Positions 12,141 through 23,545 of a stretch of DNA of 64,000 bases are shown piece after piece. The stretch comes from Dactylorhiza incarnata (taxonomy: Eukaryota > Streptophyta > Magnoliopsida > Asparagales > Orchidaceae). Location of the stretch: contig JAWHQI010000201.1 of NCBI GenBank assembly GCA_033032865.1, forward strand, positions 3,163,501 through 3,227,500, written 5' to 3'. The number at the start of each line of letters is the position of its first letter. The first letter of the stretch is position 1. A model generated the notes under the pieces. It was not told where the DNA came from and did no database searches. It worked only from the letters and a program-made list of their open reading frames with translations. The translations under genes and the position numbers were made by a program.

Positions 12141-13926
12141 TTAATATCCCTTAGAAACCCAAGGTGACTTGGGTCCTAGGTTCTTGTTAGCATGAGGGGG
12201 AATTCTTCTACTTGCCTCAGCCCTTCCAGGAGGTCTCTCCTTTGCACTAGGCACACTAGGGTTTTGCCAACAGTCGATGGCAAAGTGTCCCACTTTGCCA
12301 CAACACCAACATTCATGGATGTTGTACCTTCTTTTCTGAACCAATATTGAAGTATGTTCAGTAGAGAAGGCAGCAGCATTCTTTCTATCTCTCTCAGCCA
12401 AGAGCTGACTAGCTGCTCTAGTATAATTGTTTATTCTTGGCTTTATCTGATTATCAGCAACAAATGTCAGCTTGGTAGCTGACATGGTGTTGATGGCATC
12501 AGATATGATCAAGTGAGACTTGATTATACTGGGGCTACCAGTCTGCTTCTTATCTGGAAGAGATTGGGAAGATGTTGCTTCCTTATCCTTGAGTGTGGGG
12601 GCTGAGACACCAAACACAAATGGTCCATGATGGGCCATTTGGATTTCCTCATGGGTTGCCTTCAATGCACTCATCCCCATGCCCTTTCTCTTCCCATAGT
12701 CGGGAGCATTTCCCAGACTAGTGGATCTACCATTCATCCAATGACCATGGACATTGTCCTGATCATACTCATTAGAGGGATGGACTACTTTTAGAAAGGT
12801 GGTATGAGATTTAGCTTTAGTTTTTCCCTTTTTTTTCTTTACCAGCATCCACTGCCCTTTCATTAAATCTTAATCCACTTCTATTTCTAGAAGGGAAGTA
12901 GGCGTTAATGATGGGCAGTATGAATTTGGGCTTAGAGAATTGAGCCACTAAGCTTCTTTTCTTAAGAAGGTCACTTTGACTTCTTTCATCATAGACTTCT
13001 TTCATAGATAAGTTCTTCCCTTTGATAAGTTCTTCCCTTTGACTTCTTTCATCATAGAGCTTGTCTATGATTTTCTGGAGCTCACAAGAATTGGTGTCCC
13101 CATTGTGGGACATACCCATTTCCACATTCATCCCAGTCTTACTAGGTCTGAGTGATTCTAGCTCCTTAGCTTGCTTCCTAACAAGCTTCTTGCTATCACT
13201 CAGAGCAGCCAAGAGATCACCAAACTTCTCTATTAGGTCAGCATGGTTCTTATTATTGCATGATGAGCAGTCCTCTGCATTATCTTCAGAAGATGAACAA
13301 TCTTCTGATGAACTCTTGGTTTTCTTAATTAAAGCAGGTATTAAGGATGTGTGAGTGATGCATACCTGATCACGATGTGATCCATCATGATTTTCTTCAT
13401 TTGATAGAGCCATCAACCCACAGACTTCCTCAACCTCAGAGTCACAGTCTGTAAGCGACACGGGTACTCTTATTCTTTCTCCTTCTCCAGAGCATTCTTC
13501 ATCATCTGATTCACTGCCTGATGTAGTCAGTGGTGCTCTGATGCATTCCTCTTCATGAGGGGCTTCTTCTTCAAAAACTTTCTCTGACCCTTCCATGAGG
13601 ACTCCTAATGAGTCCCACATGCTCTTTGCTATTATGCAATGACTCGGCTTTTGGTGTGTTGGCAGATCTACCTCAATAGCTAGAATGCTTCTTGCTTCTT
13701 TGTCCATGTTGTCTAGAAGAATCTCATCTTTTATTATAGACATGGAGGGTCCTTCTTGAATAATTAAGAACATTCGGGGATCTATTGCTTCAATGTATAT
13801 TCTTGATCTTACTTTCCAAAGGGCAAAGTTCTCCATAGAGCAAATAGTTGTTTTTGATTCCATGGCCCTGAACCATAGACACCCAAGGGCAGATCTGTTC
13901 AAGTTGTTAAGCCTTTCTTTGAACAA
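12141..13926 (-). pseudogene. LARD-1 gag-like protein with CCHC zinc knuckle (one frameshift)
   Basis: Translation starts at 13926, 19 bp after the PBS end. Residues about 1-110 form the copia-type gag N-terminal region (ENFALWKVRSRIYIEA, KSMWDSLGVLMEGS). An acidic Ser/Glu region and a Lys-rich helical region follow. The first frame ends at 12817; the next (12141-12863) overlaps it and continues the homology after a shift near an A-run at 12831-12840. The second part holds the knuckle CWCCGKVGHFAIDC (C-x2-C-x4-H-x4-C). The likely role is RNA packaging. The shift may be a simple mutation. Confidence 0.75.
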
Positions 13927-13931
13927 GCTCG

Positions 13932-13943
13932 CTTTGATACCAC
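13932..13943 (-). other. LARD-1 primer binding site
   Basis: The minus strand reads AGTGGTATCAAAG just inside the 5' LTR, a near match to the initiator-Met PBS TGGTATCAGAG. Confidence 0.85.
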
Positions 13944-13944
13944 T

Positions 13945-15415
13945 TGTTGTTTATTGGGGTGTCTACTTAATCACCTAGAGGGGGGGTGAATAGGTTTTTC
14001 TTCTTATAATATCCCCCTTTAGGTTTTTCTTTCTTTCTGGTTAATAGATCTAGGAAATAGAGAACAAACCACAGAAAGCACACAACGATCTATAGAGGTT
14101 CCTCAAGACCAGGTGTCTTGAGTAGTCCTCTCTCCCTCTGCGCCTAACCAGCAGTGTGCTGGGCTCGGCAAACTCTGCCAAAAGCTTCAGGCCCTCAAGC
14201 CTTACAACACGGACCCGCAAGTCCCAACAACCTAAGCCCTCAAGCCCTTTCTGCCCCTGAGCCCGCAAGCTCGACACTCAGGCTCTCAAGCCCTACTACA
14301 CAGACCCGCAAGTCCCAACAGCCTAGACCCGCAATCCCCTACTGCCCCCGAGCCCGCAAGCTCGACAAGTCGCACCTGCAAGTGCACTGCCCTGGCCCTC
14401 AAGCCTCACAGCTCTCCAGCCCTCAAGCTAGACAATTTGGCCCGCAAGCCTTACAAGAGATTACAGTAAGTAAAACTACTTATTCTGCCTGATGTTGATC
14501 GGCAACTTAGCCTGATGGAGATCGGCTTCTTTAGGTTAAAGAAGATGCTTCTTGATTTGGAGATTCAGCACTGGATCTTCTTCAGCCTTCACTTTATTTG
14601 CCTGGTGTTGATCGGCAACTTTTCAGTCGATGATGATGATTGATTCTTTTTGAGAGCACTTGATGCTTGCTCTCTACTTGATCTTTTTCTTCTCCGTCGA
14701 GAATGTTGTTCTATTGAAGTGTAGCGGCGGGATTCTTTTTCGACCTTTTTCTCTATCTTCAAAGATTGCTTTCTAGGGCAACCACTGTTCCCTTTTATAG
14801 TTCCGAGAACAACTTCTCAACGGTCACAAAAAGGTGTCCTTTAATGCCAGACACCCATTCCATAAGAGCACGCTCTGATTAGACAATCAGGCGGCGGCAT
14901 TAAATGTTGACACGTGTCCGCAACATTTGAATCTGTCTCGACGATATTTCCAGTGTTACGACGGCATGGAAACAATCTCGATGATACAAGATATCCTGGC
15001 GATTCTGTATATACAACGATTTTCTTTCTCTGACAGTGTCGTCGTGAGCTTCCTTCTTACATCATATTGTCGTAATCATATGTTCTCTCGACGATGTCCT
15101 GTGGCATCTCTGCGTTCGACAAACAGCATTCTGCGATCGACGAACTTGCCATCCTTCGTTCGACGATCTCGCCACGTCTCAGTGGCCGACGAATATTTTG
15201 CTTCTCAGCGGCTGCTGCTCTGCCCGTCATTACGACGATAAGCACGCTTTGTCGACGATGTCACCTGTTCTTCTTGACGATATAGTACTTAGTAAAATGA
15301 CATATTGTCGATTCCTGCAAGCATGAACTAGATGGTATGTCAAATACAACTTGCATTTATCATTAAGCTGAGCACTTCTTCAAATCAGGAACATTGCAGG
15401 GCACTGTTTCCAGCA
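13945..15415 (-). repeat. LARD-1 5' LTR
   Basis: This 1471-bp copy starts TGTTGTTTATTGGG and ends TTCCAGCA, followed by TSD CCCCT. Its TATA box reads CTATAAAAGGG on the minus strand at 14790-14800. The palindrome sites are at 15113-15200 and the mini-hairpin array at 14188-14452, between the TATA box and the PBS, so the array should be in the transcribed leader. Confidence 0.92.
14188..14452 (-). repeat. Mini-hairpin array in LARD-1 5' LTR (RNA leader)
   Basis: This is the allelic copy of the array at 8362-8628, with clear units GGAC/GTCC, GAGC/GCTC, CGAGC/GCTCG and GCAC/GTGC around CC(G/T)CAA or CTGCAA. It starts about 340 nt downstream of the TATA box at 14790 and ends about 240 nt before the PBS. 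Confidence 0.75.
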
Positions 15416-17490
15416 CCCCTCCTCTGCAGGAAGCTGCCCAGTGTTCAGAAATTCCACGAACGTATCCCTCCAAGAGGGGCGCTGATCGATCTCCATCATC
15501 TCCCCTTCCTCAATGGATGGTCGAAATAACTCCGTGATGGTCCCTCCTGCTCTTGGCCCGTACTTGGCCAGACGATCCACTGCCGAGTTCTCCTCTCTCG
15601 GTACGTGCTCGTCGAAGAAGGATTGGAAGCCCCCAATCAATCTTTTCACCTTAACGAGGTACTTTTGCAGAATGGTGTCACGTAATTTGAACTCTCCCCG
15701 AATCTGTGATGCGACCACCATTGAATCAGTGAAATCCATGACGTCTTGAATGCCCAACTCCTTTGCGAGGCGCAAGCCTGCTACTATGGCCTCGTATTCC
15801 GCCTGATTGTTCATGACGGGGTAGAGGATCTCGACTGCTTGCTCGATCCTAGTTCCTTGTGGGCTGACAAGAACGATGCCCACCCCCACAAATCTCTTGA
15901 CTGAGGCTCCGTCCACGAACATCTTCCAAGGGATAGGAGTATAAGCCTCCTCTCCAGGCTCCACCTCTACCGAGAAGTCATCTAAAACATCTGCTACAGC
16001 CTGTGCTTTGATCGCCACCCAGAGCGAGAAGGAAATATCAAACTCACTGAGTTCTACAGACCATTTCGCCAGCCTCCCTGAATGCTCCACGCCTTCTAAG
16101 ATATTTCGGAGAGGATGGTCAGTCACGACCCGGATGGAGTGAGCTTGAAAATAAGGCCGGAGCTTTCGCGCCGACACCACCAAGGCGAACGCAAGCTTCT
16201 CCAAGATTGGATACTTCAACTCCGCCTTCTTGAGCACCTGGCTAACATAATAAATGGGGAGCTGCTTCCTTCCTTCTTCCCGGACCAGTATGGAACTTAC
16301 TGCTTCCACCCCTACTCTCAAGTAGATGAGTAGGTCTTCGCCTTCTTTTGGGATCTGAAGGAGAGGTGTCTGAGTCAACTGCTCCTTCAGCCTACCAAAC
16401 GCCTTCTCGCATTCATCGGACCATGTGAAGTTCTCGTTCTTACGGAGCGTCTTGAAAAAGTGAGAGCACTTCTCTCCTACCTTGGACAAAAAGCGGCTAA
16501 GACCCGCCAACCTTCCTGTCAGCCTTTGGAATTCTTTCATGGTCTTCGGCGAGGCCATCTCCAGGATTGCCTTGACCTTGTCAGGGTTCGGCTCAACTCC
16601 CTCCAGGGTGATGAGATGCCCCAGAAACTTTCCCCTTCCGGCTCCGAACACGCATTTTGCCAGATTGAGCCTCATCTTGAACTTCCTTAGCGTTGCGAAG
16701 TCTCTACCAGATCAACTACATGCTCCCGGACGCTCTTGCTTTTGATCAAGAGGTCGTCCACATACACCTCCAGGTTCCTCCCCTTCTGCTCTTTGAAGAC
16801 GCTGTCCATCATCCGCTGGTAGGTCGCTCCTGCATTCTTTAACCCGAAGGACATCATTTTGTAGCTATAGCAGCCATCTCCAGTGATGAAGGAGACATTG
16901 CGGCAATTGGGGGGTTACATCCAGATCTGATGGTATCCTAAAAACGCATCAAGGAAGCTCATTACAGGGAAACAGACGGCTGAATCAACCAGCGCATCGA
17001 TTCTAGGCAAGGGATAACAATCCTTCGGGGAGCTTTTATTTAATAACGAAAAGTCTACACACATCCTCCAGCTGCCCCCAGCTTTCTTTACCATTACAAC
17101 ATTCGAGACCCAGCCTGGATACTGGATCTCTGACATAAAGTCTGCTTCTAGCATCTTCTTCACTTCTTCGCGGATGGGTCCAGCAAATACGGTGGTGCTG
17201 GACCTTTTCTTCTGGCGGACGGGCTTGACTGCGGAGTCGAGATTGAGATGGTGGTAGGCCACCTCAGAATCAATCCCTGGCATCTCGGCAGCACTCCAGG
17301 CGAAGATGTCGACGTTCTCTTGCAGGCACGTTGCCATCTCCATCTTCTCGCTGACCTACAGCAATCCTCCAATCTTCAACAACCCAGGTACTCCTGTTGC
17401 GGAGAGTACCTCGATTTCTTCAACCTCCTCGGACGCTTCCAGCCGGGTCGTGCCTTCTGTCACCCTTTCGAACTCCTCCGCTTCAGCCAT
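15416..17490 (-). pseudogene. Tat-1 reverse transcriptase, RNase H and second (archaeal-type) RNase H, disrupted
   Basis: Read from 17490 down, the frame has a TAG beside 17491 and a TAG near 17356, then enters the RT fingers (SEIQYPGWVSNVVMVKK). A TAA follows YHQIWM near 16914; the catalytic YVDDLL survives near 16755. A one-base deletion near 16700 shifts into 15380-16675, which holds RNase H (TPLLQIPKEG to DHPLRNIL) and the second RNase H with MFVDGAS, NNQAEYEA and a DFTDS segment, matching the Tat arrangement. The frame is cut at 15420 by LARD-1; the last native residues are about TGQLPAEEG. This copy cannot make a full pol. Confidence 0.92.
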
Positions 17491-19422
17491 CTAGCTGATG
17501 GTGCTGACCGAGCTAAGATAGCACTCGCGAGCGTCTCTTGGATCGCTCCTGATCCTCACCTGAACATCCCTCTGGCAGTACTTGAGGCACTGATGGTAGG
17601 AGGATGGGACGGCTTTGAAGGTATTGAGGAGCGGCCTTCCGAAGATGGCCTTGTAGCAACTCGGGGCATCGACGATGATGAAACGGCACTGGAGAGGGGT
17701 GCCACCGAGAGTTACAAGGAGATCTACTCCTCCCTCCACCTCTTTCTTCTCTCCGGAGAAGCCAAAGAGGGGACCATCCGGCGCCCGGACTCTTGCTGCT
17801 CCGATGCCCAGCCTATCAAACGTCTCCTTAAAGACGACGTTTACGGAACTACCGTTATCGATCAGAATTTGATCAACGGTGAAGTGCTCCATGGCAGCCT
17901 GGATTACGAGGGCATCATGGAAGGGATTCTCATTCCCTAGCATGTCCTCCTCTGAGATGGTGATCTCCTCCAATGGGGGTGGTGCCTGCGAAGTCGAAGC
18001 GACACTCCTTCGATAGATCTGATGGAGACTCCCCTTGCGGGAAGCTTCCAGCCCTGCTCCCCTGTGGATCACACCGACTCCTCTGCCTCCATGGACGAGG
18101 TCCCCTCGACCTCCGTGGTCGACGCGATCTTCATTCCTCCTTCGGCCGATGGCTTGAACTGTCGGCGGCTCGACAGGGGCTTCAATCCTCCGCTGCTCCC
18201 CTCCTACTTCTCCTGCTGCCAACCTTCTCCTGGCTTCCCAAAAGTCTGGGCATGCCATCGTCACATGCCCTTCCAACTGATGGAGATCACAATAGAGGGG
18301 TATCTCCTCCGCCTGCGGCCTCCTCTGCTTCCGGTTCTTCCGGCCTTGTCGATTGCCGCGCTGGGCAACCACCATTGCTTCCTCCCTTCTCCTTTCCTGA
18401 CGCCTCACTGGTTCATCGAAGCGTCTTCCTTCCGGGGATCTCCTTCCCCGGTCCTGACGCTGAGGTCCTCTGGTCGGCCTCCAAGGTGGCCGGTTAACGG
18501 GGACTTGGTGGCACCTCTCTTCTTCCCGACGCTCCGGGGCCACAATGAGCCTCCTCTCATCGTTTCTTCTTGGCTCCTCCCTCCTAGGCTCTTTTCTCCT
18601 TCTCTCTTCCCTGCTCCTTCCTTCTTCTTTCTGCTTCTCTGCCCTCCTAGGCTCTTCCTTCTTCTTCTTCTCGAGGGTCTTCTTCTCTTCCTCCTCCTCA
18701 TCTTCCTTGGTCACTCGGGTAAGCCTGGCTAGGAAGCCGCGGTTGGAAGTCTCACCCTGGACGAATTGATTGGCCCTCTCGATGAGATTGTCATAGGAAT
18801 AGGGAGGGATCCTACTGAGCTCCAACTTGAAGAGGCCTTCACGAAGGCCGAAGGTCAGGGCCAGCTGCAAGGTGCGACCATCCACCTCCTGGATGTCCAA
18901 CACCTCTTCCTGGAAGCGGTCGATATAATCCCCCAACGTCTCCTTGGCCCCTTGCACCAGATAGAAAAGAGTTGTTGCCTCCTTCTTCAACTTCTTGGCC
19001 ATGGAGAACCGCATCGTCAGAACCCAGCAAAGGTCTTCAAAGCAGTAGATCAAACCTGCTGGCAACTGGTGAAACCAGTCTCTGTCCTTCCCTCGGAAGG
19101 AGATGGCAAAGAGCCTGCACTTGAAGGCATTCGACATGGTCCGGAGGGAAGCTACATCCTCGAACCATTGGATGTGTCGTATGGGGTCATCTCTTCCAGA
19201 ATAGAAAGTCATCACAGGGTCTCTGAATCCTTCTGGCACAGGCGCAGCAATGATATCCTCACAGAAGGGACTCCTTCCTCCCACCGGGCGACGATCATTT
19301 GCTAGGAGAGTATCACCCCCATACTCGCTAAAAGGGCGAGTACCATAGTATCTCGCCTGCTCCTCCTCTCCTCGGAAACGAGTTCCGCAAGCCCCTTGCG
19401 AGGTCTGCGGGCAGAATTGCAA
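17491..19422 (-). CDS. Tat-1 gag and protease
   Basis: This 643-codon frame is the gag-protease part of a formerly longer polyprotein; the true start may lie further upstream. A Retrotrans_gag domain covers about residues 60-225 (FYSGRDDPIRHIQWFED to IERANQF). A long Lys/Arg/Glu linker follows, then a variant zinc knuckle CDLHQLEGHVTMAC (C-x2-H-x4-H-x4-C), the same variant as in Tat-2. The protease active site reads ILIDNGSSVN; Asn replaces the Thr of the usual D-T-G motif seen in Tat-2 (ILVDTGSSVN), so activity is doubtful. The frame ends in TAG just before RT homology resumes. Confidence 0.85.
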   Translation of the reverse strand: MQFCPQTSQGACGTRFRGEEEQARYYGTRPFSEYGGDTLLANDRRPVGGRSPFCEDIIAAPVPEGFRDPVMTFYSGRDDPIRHIQWFEDVASLRTMSNAFKCRLFAISFRGKDRDWFHQLPAGLIYCFEDLCWVLTMRFSMAKKLKKEATTLFYLVQGAKETLGDYIDRFQEEVLDIQEVDGRTLQLALTFGLREGLFKLELSRIPPYSYDNLIERANQFVQGETSNRGFLARLTRVTKEDEEEEEKKTLEKKKKEEPRRAEKQKEEGRSREERRRKEPRREEPRRNDERRLIVAPERREEERCHQVPVNRPPWRPTRGPQRQDRGRRSPEGRRFDEPVRRQERRREEAMVVAQRGNRQGRKNRKQRRPQAEEIPLYCDLHQLEGHVTMACPDFWEARRRLAAGEVGGEQRRIEAPVEPPTVQAIGRRRNEDRVDHGGRGDLVHGGRGVGVIHRGAGLEASRKGSLHQIYRRSVASTSQAPPPLEEITISEEDMLGNENPFHDALVIQAAMEHFTVDQILIDNGSSVNVVFKETFDRLGIGAARVRAPDGPLFGFSGEKKEVEGGVDLLVTLGGTPLQCRFIIVDAPSCYKAIFGRPLLNTFKAVPSSYHQCLKYCQRDVQVRIRSDPRDARECYLSSVSTIS

Positions 19423-19702
19423 CCTCCTCGGTCGCTCGGGCTCTTCCTCAGGTTCCTTCCCTGCTCGCCGGGAGGGAGCACCTTCTTCGGCCAGAATCGG
19501 GCGATGAGGCGAGGTCGTCGTTCCTTCCGTGCGAGGTTGAAGAGCTGCTCACATGGAGCCTTCTATCCGCCGCGTGAATTCCTCGAAAATAGCCAAAGTT
19601 ACGAACTCGCCACCCCTGGCCGGGTTACCTACCACTTCCTCGTGGTCGCTAACTGTAACCATCTCGCTTTCTCAACCAGACTTTCTTCCTCTGACTACGA
19701 TC

Positions 19703-19721
19703 CATGCTCACCGCACCAAAG
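19703..19721 (-). other. Probable Tat-1 primer binding site
   Basis: Directly inside the 5' LTR the minus strand reads CTTTGGTGCGGTGAGCATG. The TGG-initial block is in the right place for a PBS. It is not the initiator-Met type seen in the other elements here and I cannot assign the tRNA. Confidence 0.55.
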
Positions 19722-20386
19722 AGTTGAAACCAGGAAAATCCTAAGCTTCAAAATTCGGATCAATGCAGTTGGAGGCTCCTTGCCCAGTGGTCCAATAAGA
19801 AGACTTGGTTAGCCGCGACGAGCGAAATAGAGGGATAACAAACACAACCCCAGGTGTTGCGGCAGGGAGGACCCACCACGTACCCAGAAGCTCAAAGGAG
19901 TCTTCTCCTCCAAAACCACAAATGGCTGAGATTGGTACTATGAAGGCACTGGCTAGGGGGGATTCTTGCCTATAAGGGGGGGTGAAGCTCTGATTTTGGA
20001 CAAGTGCCATTCCTGGTACCCCTGGGGGTCTATTTATAGACAAATCTTGAGGGAGAGGAAGCAGGCGACTATCCCTGATCCCCTTGGAGATGGTTTGAGC
20101 AAAGGTCTAGGCAGGCGAGTAGGCGGGGACCTTAGCCTAAGCTGGCGAGTTGGTTGGTGCAAGTCGTCCATAGGCGAGAATGTCCAAGCATACGACCTTC
20201 TCGCTCGGCCGGGTAGAGAACTCCGGGTGTGCCTTTCCTCCGCGTCATGGGGCGAGCAAGTTCCTACTCGCACTCCCAAGTCTCCTGATCCTGTTGCGCT
20301 GTCTGATATTAATGTTGATCGTTGACTTTGACTTCTGCTTATGTGGCCTTTAGACGGACCCACCCTCGGAGAATGAGGGTTGTACA
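19722..20386 (-). repeat. Tat-1 5' LTR
   Basis: This 665-bp copy is the partner of 1403-2064. Its terminal TG has mutated to AG at 19722. It ends TGTACA at 20386, followed by the TSD AGGAC (20387-20391). Confidence 0.9.
20028..20041 (-). promoter_or_regulatory. TATA box of the Tat-1 5' LTR promoter
   Basis: Read on the minus strand the sequence is GTCTATAAATAGAC, a strong plant TATA box. It is conserved at 1706-1719 in the other LTR, and it lies about 310 bp upstream of the 5' LTR's internal-side end, consistent with a U3 promoter driving gag-pol. Confidence 0.75.
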
Positions 20387-20391
20387 AGGAC

Positions 20392-21545
20392 AATGAAAGA
20401 ACATCATAGATCAAGCAATGACTTGACCTTAGTTGAAGCATTAGAAATGTAAAGTTGCTAGGTTTAGTCACTTAGGGATGCAGATGCCTTTCTGGAAGTT
20501 GGGAACTGAAATTAGGTCGTGAAAGATTTAGTTATATTTGAGAGTTCTTGTAGTTTAGGGCTTTCGAAAGTGATTAACTTATGATTCGTAATAAATCACA
20601 CCCTATCATGGTAGAAAATTTTAACTACAATAATAGCCCTTATACCTTGGGAGCTATGATGATGAATAACCAGAGATCTTAGACGATAACTTATTGGAAT
20701 TGGAATATTGTTTTGAGTTTACTACGATAAGAATGATCTAAGTTTATCTTACTTTGGACCATCTGAAAGTGATCAAGACTAGCATATGTGGAAGTGATAG
20801 GAATTTGGTGAAATAAACGTGATGATATTTCCTTGATGAAATTGACTTGTGAAAATCTTAGGGTTTCACAAGATTTTACCCATATACCTTATGAATCAAA
20901 CTCCACATAGAAAGTGATTGGGAATCATCTTATAAACATTGATACTAGTGTTGGTTGGTTAACATATGTTCATAAGATTCACGTGTACACCCCCTTAAAA
21001 TTTGAGGATGATTGGGATGCTTGATGATCTGATCAGTCCCACCAATAGAAAGAACTTGATAAGTTGTAGAGTGGAGATGATTGATTACTCAGACGTACTT
21101 GAAGGAATAAGAACCTAAACATGTGGAGAAAACTTTATATAGGTGTTGTCTACCCTTACAAACAAGAGCTTTAGTCACCAGAAAAATGGTGTATTCCGGA
21201 GCTTGTGTCTCCCCAGAATAAAGAAAGACGACATAGGTTTTGTGATGCTCTATGAGGTCTGTCAACTTGTGAAGGCCAAGTGCAAGAGTCTTTGGGGAAC
21301 TACCATTGTCACTGCCCGTGTTAGAGTGGAAGCTCGAGGATATAATTATGGATTGCATACACAGGTTACCACATCCCCACTCCGGGCACAAGTTTACTTG
21401 GAACATCGAGGATAGATTGACCAAGGTAGCTAGGGTCACCCTGGGCCCGAAGAAGCTCATTCTGGGATAGTTGGGGCTCTACAGGATCCTGGAGTGGATC
21501 AGCCCGTTGGCTTATAGACTATAGCTGTCGTCGGAGTTAGCTGGA
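20392..21545 (+). pseudogene. Decayed pol 3' region of the Tekay-like element
   Basis: This stretch continues the Tekay internal region after the Tat-1 TSD (20387-20391). Faint integrase similarity appears around 21143-21300, where VCQLVKAKCKS resembles the C-x2-CQxVKAEHQ finger of Tekay integrases. Elsewhere frames are broken and little can be identified. Confidence 0.5.
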
Positions 21546-21854
21546 TTGCATGACATCTTCCAGGTCTCCTCCTTTAGGAGATCTCTACTACGGCCGGAGC
21601 AGCGGATTTCTACTATATATGGCCCAGTAGGCTCCGATCGATTGATTCACCTAGAGCCGGTCTGGATAGACGACACTGAGGTGCGAGTCTTGCGGCACAA
21701 GAAGGTCCCACTGGTAAAGGTCCTGTGGAGAAATCATGGACAAGAGAAGCTTATCAGGTATCCACTAGAACTGATGCAGCAGATTTATCAGGATCTCTTT
21801 GTGTTAGGTATAATTTATTTCTTAAGGGATGTTACATTCAAACACTTGCGGTAG
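21546..21854 (+). pseudogene. C-terminal end of Tekay-like integrase
   Basis: The frame reads HDIFQVSSFRR, then LEPVWIDDTEVRVLRHKKVPLVKVLWRNHG. The segment (I/V)RxLRxKxxPLVKVLWRNHGxEE is typical of the integrase C-terminal tail of Tekay/Del chromoviruses. Only the last roughly 100 codons are legible. The 3' LTR begins 60 bp downstream. Confidence 0.8.
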
Positions 21855-21914
21855 AAGCCCCGCAGGCCTAACCTGAATTTCGGGGACGAAATTATTTTTT
21901 TGTTTATTGGGATT

Positions 21915-23305
21915 TGTAACATCCCCCCAAACAACTAGACCCCTAGGATTTTTATGTCATGACTAGGGCATGCCAAAACGATAGGAAGCACAAAGGGAGC
22001 ATAAAAGCTTCGGAAGGAAGGAGGAAACCACCTTGGTCTGCAAATAGTAATTTCTAGTTACCATGCTTCGGGCTGGACTTTAGGGCCTCACCTTGACCCT
22101 TTGACCCCACCATGACATACCTAACCTATTAAGGGGTCCCTTAGAGCACTAAGGACCCATTGGGGTCAACCAAAGAGGCCAAGTTTACCAAAGTCAACAT
22201 TAACCCAAAATTGGTCAAAGTAGGCTAATTAGGGTCAATTGGCTTCCACCATGCCAAATTGACATTTCCCATACCCTTATAAGTATATTAGGAACCCAAT
22301 AGACCAAAATCACCATCATGGGGCCACCAATTTGGCCAATTTGAACTAAGTCAACTCTAGTCATATTTTGGTCAAATTGCCCTATTGTGGGTCAATTGGC
22401 CCCCACCTTGCCAAATTGACCCTACCTAGACCTTCCTAACTCTTAGGGGAGGCCAATGGGTCACTAGACACCCATTGTGGCCAACCTAAATGGTCAAATT
22501 GACCAAAGTCAACTCCACCCTAAATTGAGGTCAAAATGACATATTTTGACCTAATCAAGCCCAATCCACTTGGGCTAGACCCAATTGAGGTGGTGCACTA
22601 GATAATGGGGTTTTGAATTACTGAATTGACCATTCAATTTCAGAGAATTCGAATAGGAGAGAGAAAACACCATTTTCCCCATAAAATGGAGGAGAGAGAA
22701 AGAGAGGAGTAATGACATTCATGGCCAAGAAAGGCCAATTGATCTCCCAATTGATAGGGATTCGTCTCCTCTGGCTGATACAAGAAGCTTAGAAGTTTTT
22801 CAAGCCCACATGGGGGCTGAATTGGGGGCGGGGCGTTCACCATGGCCGAAATTGGCCATTAATGGCCTTCATGGCAATTGATGCCATGACACTCCCTCTC
22901 CCCCAATTGAATCTTATAACTCCATCAGATGACTGAGAGGACCATTTTGCCCCACTTACCTGAAGAAATCGTGCAACATGGTGTGGAGGTTGCCATGGCT
23001 TCCAAGCTCCAAGGTCGGCCATAGTGATGGGCCAATCGGCAAGGCTACAAGGCTCCATACAGGTCTGGTTCTCCTCCTCTTCTCTAGTGGATAGGTCTAC
23101 ATCTAAAATCGGCAAGGATTGGGGCCAATTGGTCCCCAATCATAATGGCTGAAATCTCCATTTTGGAGGGTTTTTTTCTTGCCTAAACCGCCGGTTCCGG
23201 CCACCACCGGCCGGTCGAGACCTCCTATCGCCGGCCACCACCTCAAGGAAGGTGGTGGTGGCATTGGCCGGCCGGTGAGGGGCGTGGGTGGCCAGGAAAA
23301 CCAAG
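21915..23305 (+). repeat. Tekay-like 3' LTR, first segment
   Basis: The LTR starts TGTAACATCCCCCC at 21915 and is interrupted at 23306 by LARD-2, whose left TSD CCAAG is 23301-23305. Much of 22100-22600 consists of short GGTCAA/TTGACC-rich phrases, shared in inverse orientation with 36700-37189 of the solo LTR. No gene is supported; the minus frames at 22640-23361 are LTR sequence. Confidence 0.88.
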
Positions 23306-23545
23306 TGTTGTTTATTGGGTGTCAACTTATCACCTAGAGGGGGGGTGAATAGGTTTTGCAAATTATTTTATCCCCTGTAGGTGTTCTTGAATTCTGATTA
23401 ATAGATGTACAAATTATAAAGCACAACACAGAAAAGCACACAGTGATCTATAGAGGTTCCTCAAGGCAGGGTGTCTTGAGTAGTCCTCTTTCCCTCTGCG
23501 ACTACCTAGCAGTGTGCTAGGCTCGGCAAACTCTGCCAAAGCTTC

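Larger units (their letters stand above)
8122..15415 (-). mobile_element. LARD-1: non-autonomous LTR retrotransposon with gag and ORF2 but no pol
   Basis: Two 1.47-kb LTRs (8122-9589, 13945-15415) enclose a 4.36-kb internal region. CCCCT flanks the element on both sides (8117-8121, 15416-15420). A PBS of initiator-Met type (13932-13943) and a PPT (9590-9600) set the minus orientation. The internal region encodes a gag with a zinc knuckle (12141-13926) and a second gene (9790-11638). No protease, integrase, reverse transcriptase or RNase H motif is present, so enzymes must come from another element. The PBS, PPT (AGGGGGAGA) and gag style point to a copia, possibly Sirevirus-like, partner. LARD-2 (23306-38247) is a second family member. 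Confidence 0.9.
1403..20386 (-). mobile_element. Tat-1: Tat-lineage Ty3/gypsy retrotransposon with two antisense genes, split by LARD-1
   Basis: The element has two LTRs (1403-2064 and 19722-20386) and is flanked by AGGAC at 1398-1402 and 20387-20391. Gag-pol runs on the minus strand from 19422 to 6921, interrupted by LARD-1 (8122-15415). The second RNase H domain between reverse transcriptase/RNase H and integrase is the hallmark of the Tat lineage. Between pol and the 3' LTR lie two decayed genes on the plus strand (2241-3651 and 4021-5825). Stops and frameshifts in pol and a changed protease active site make this copy incapable of self-supported transposition. Confidence 0.93.

Noticed and set aside
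18022..18732. Long plus-strand frames (also 17248-17940 and 18766-19305)
   Set aside because: They are opposite-strand shadows of Tat-1 gag-protease, whose domains are clear on the minus strand.
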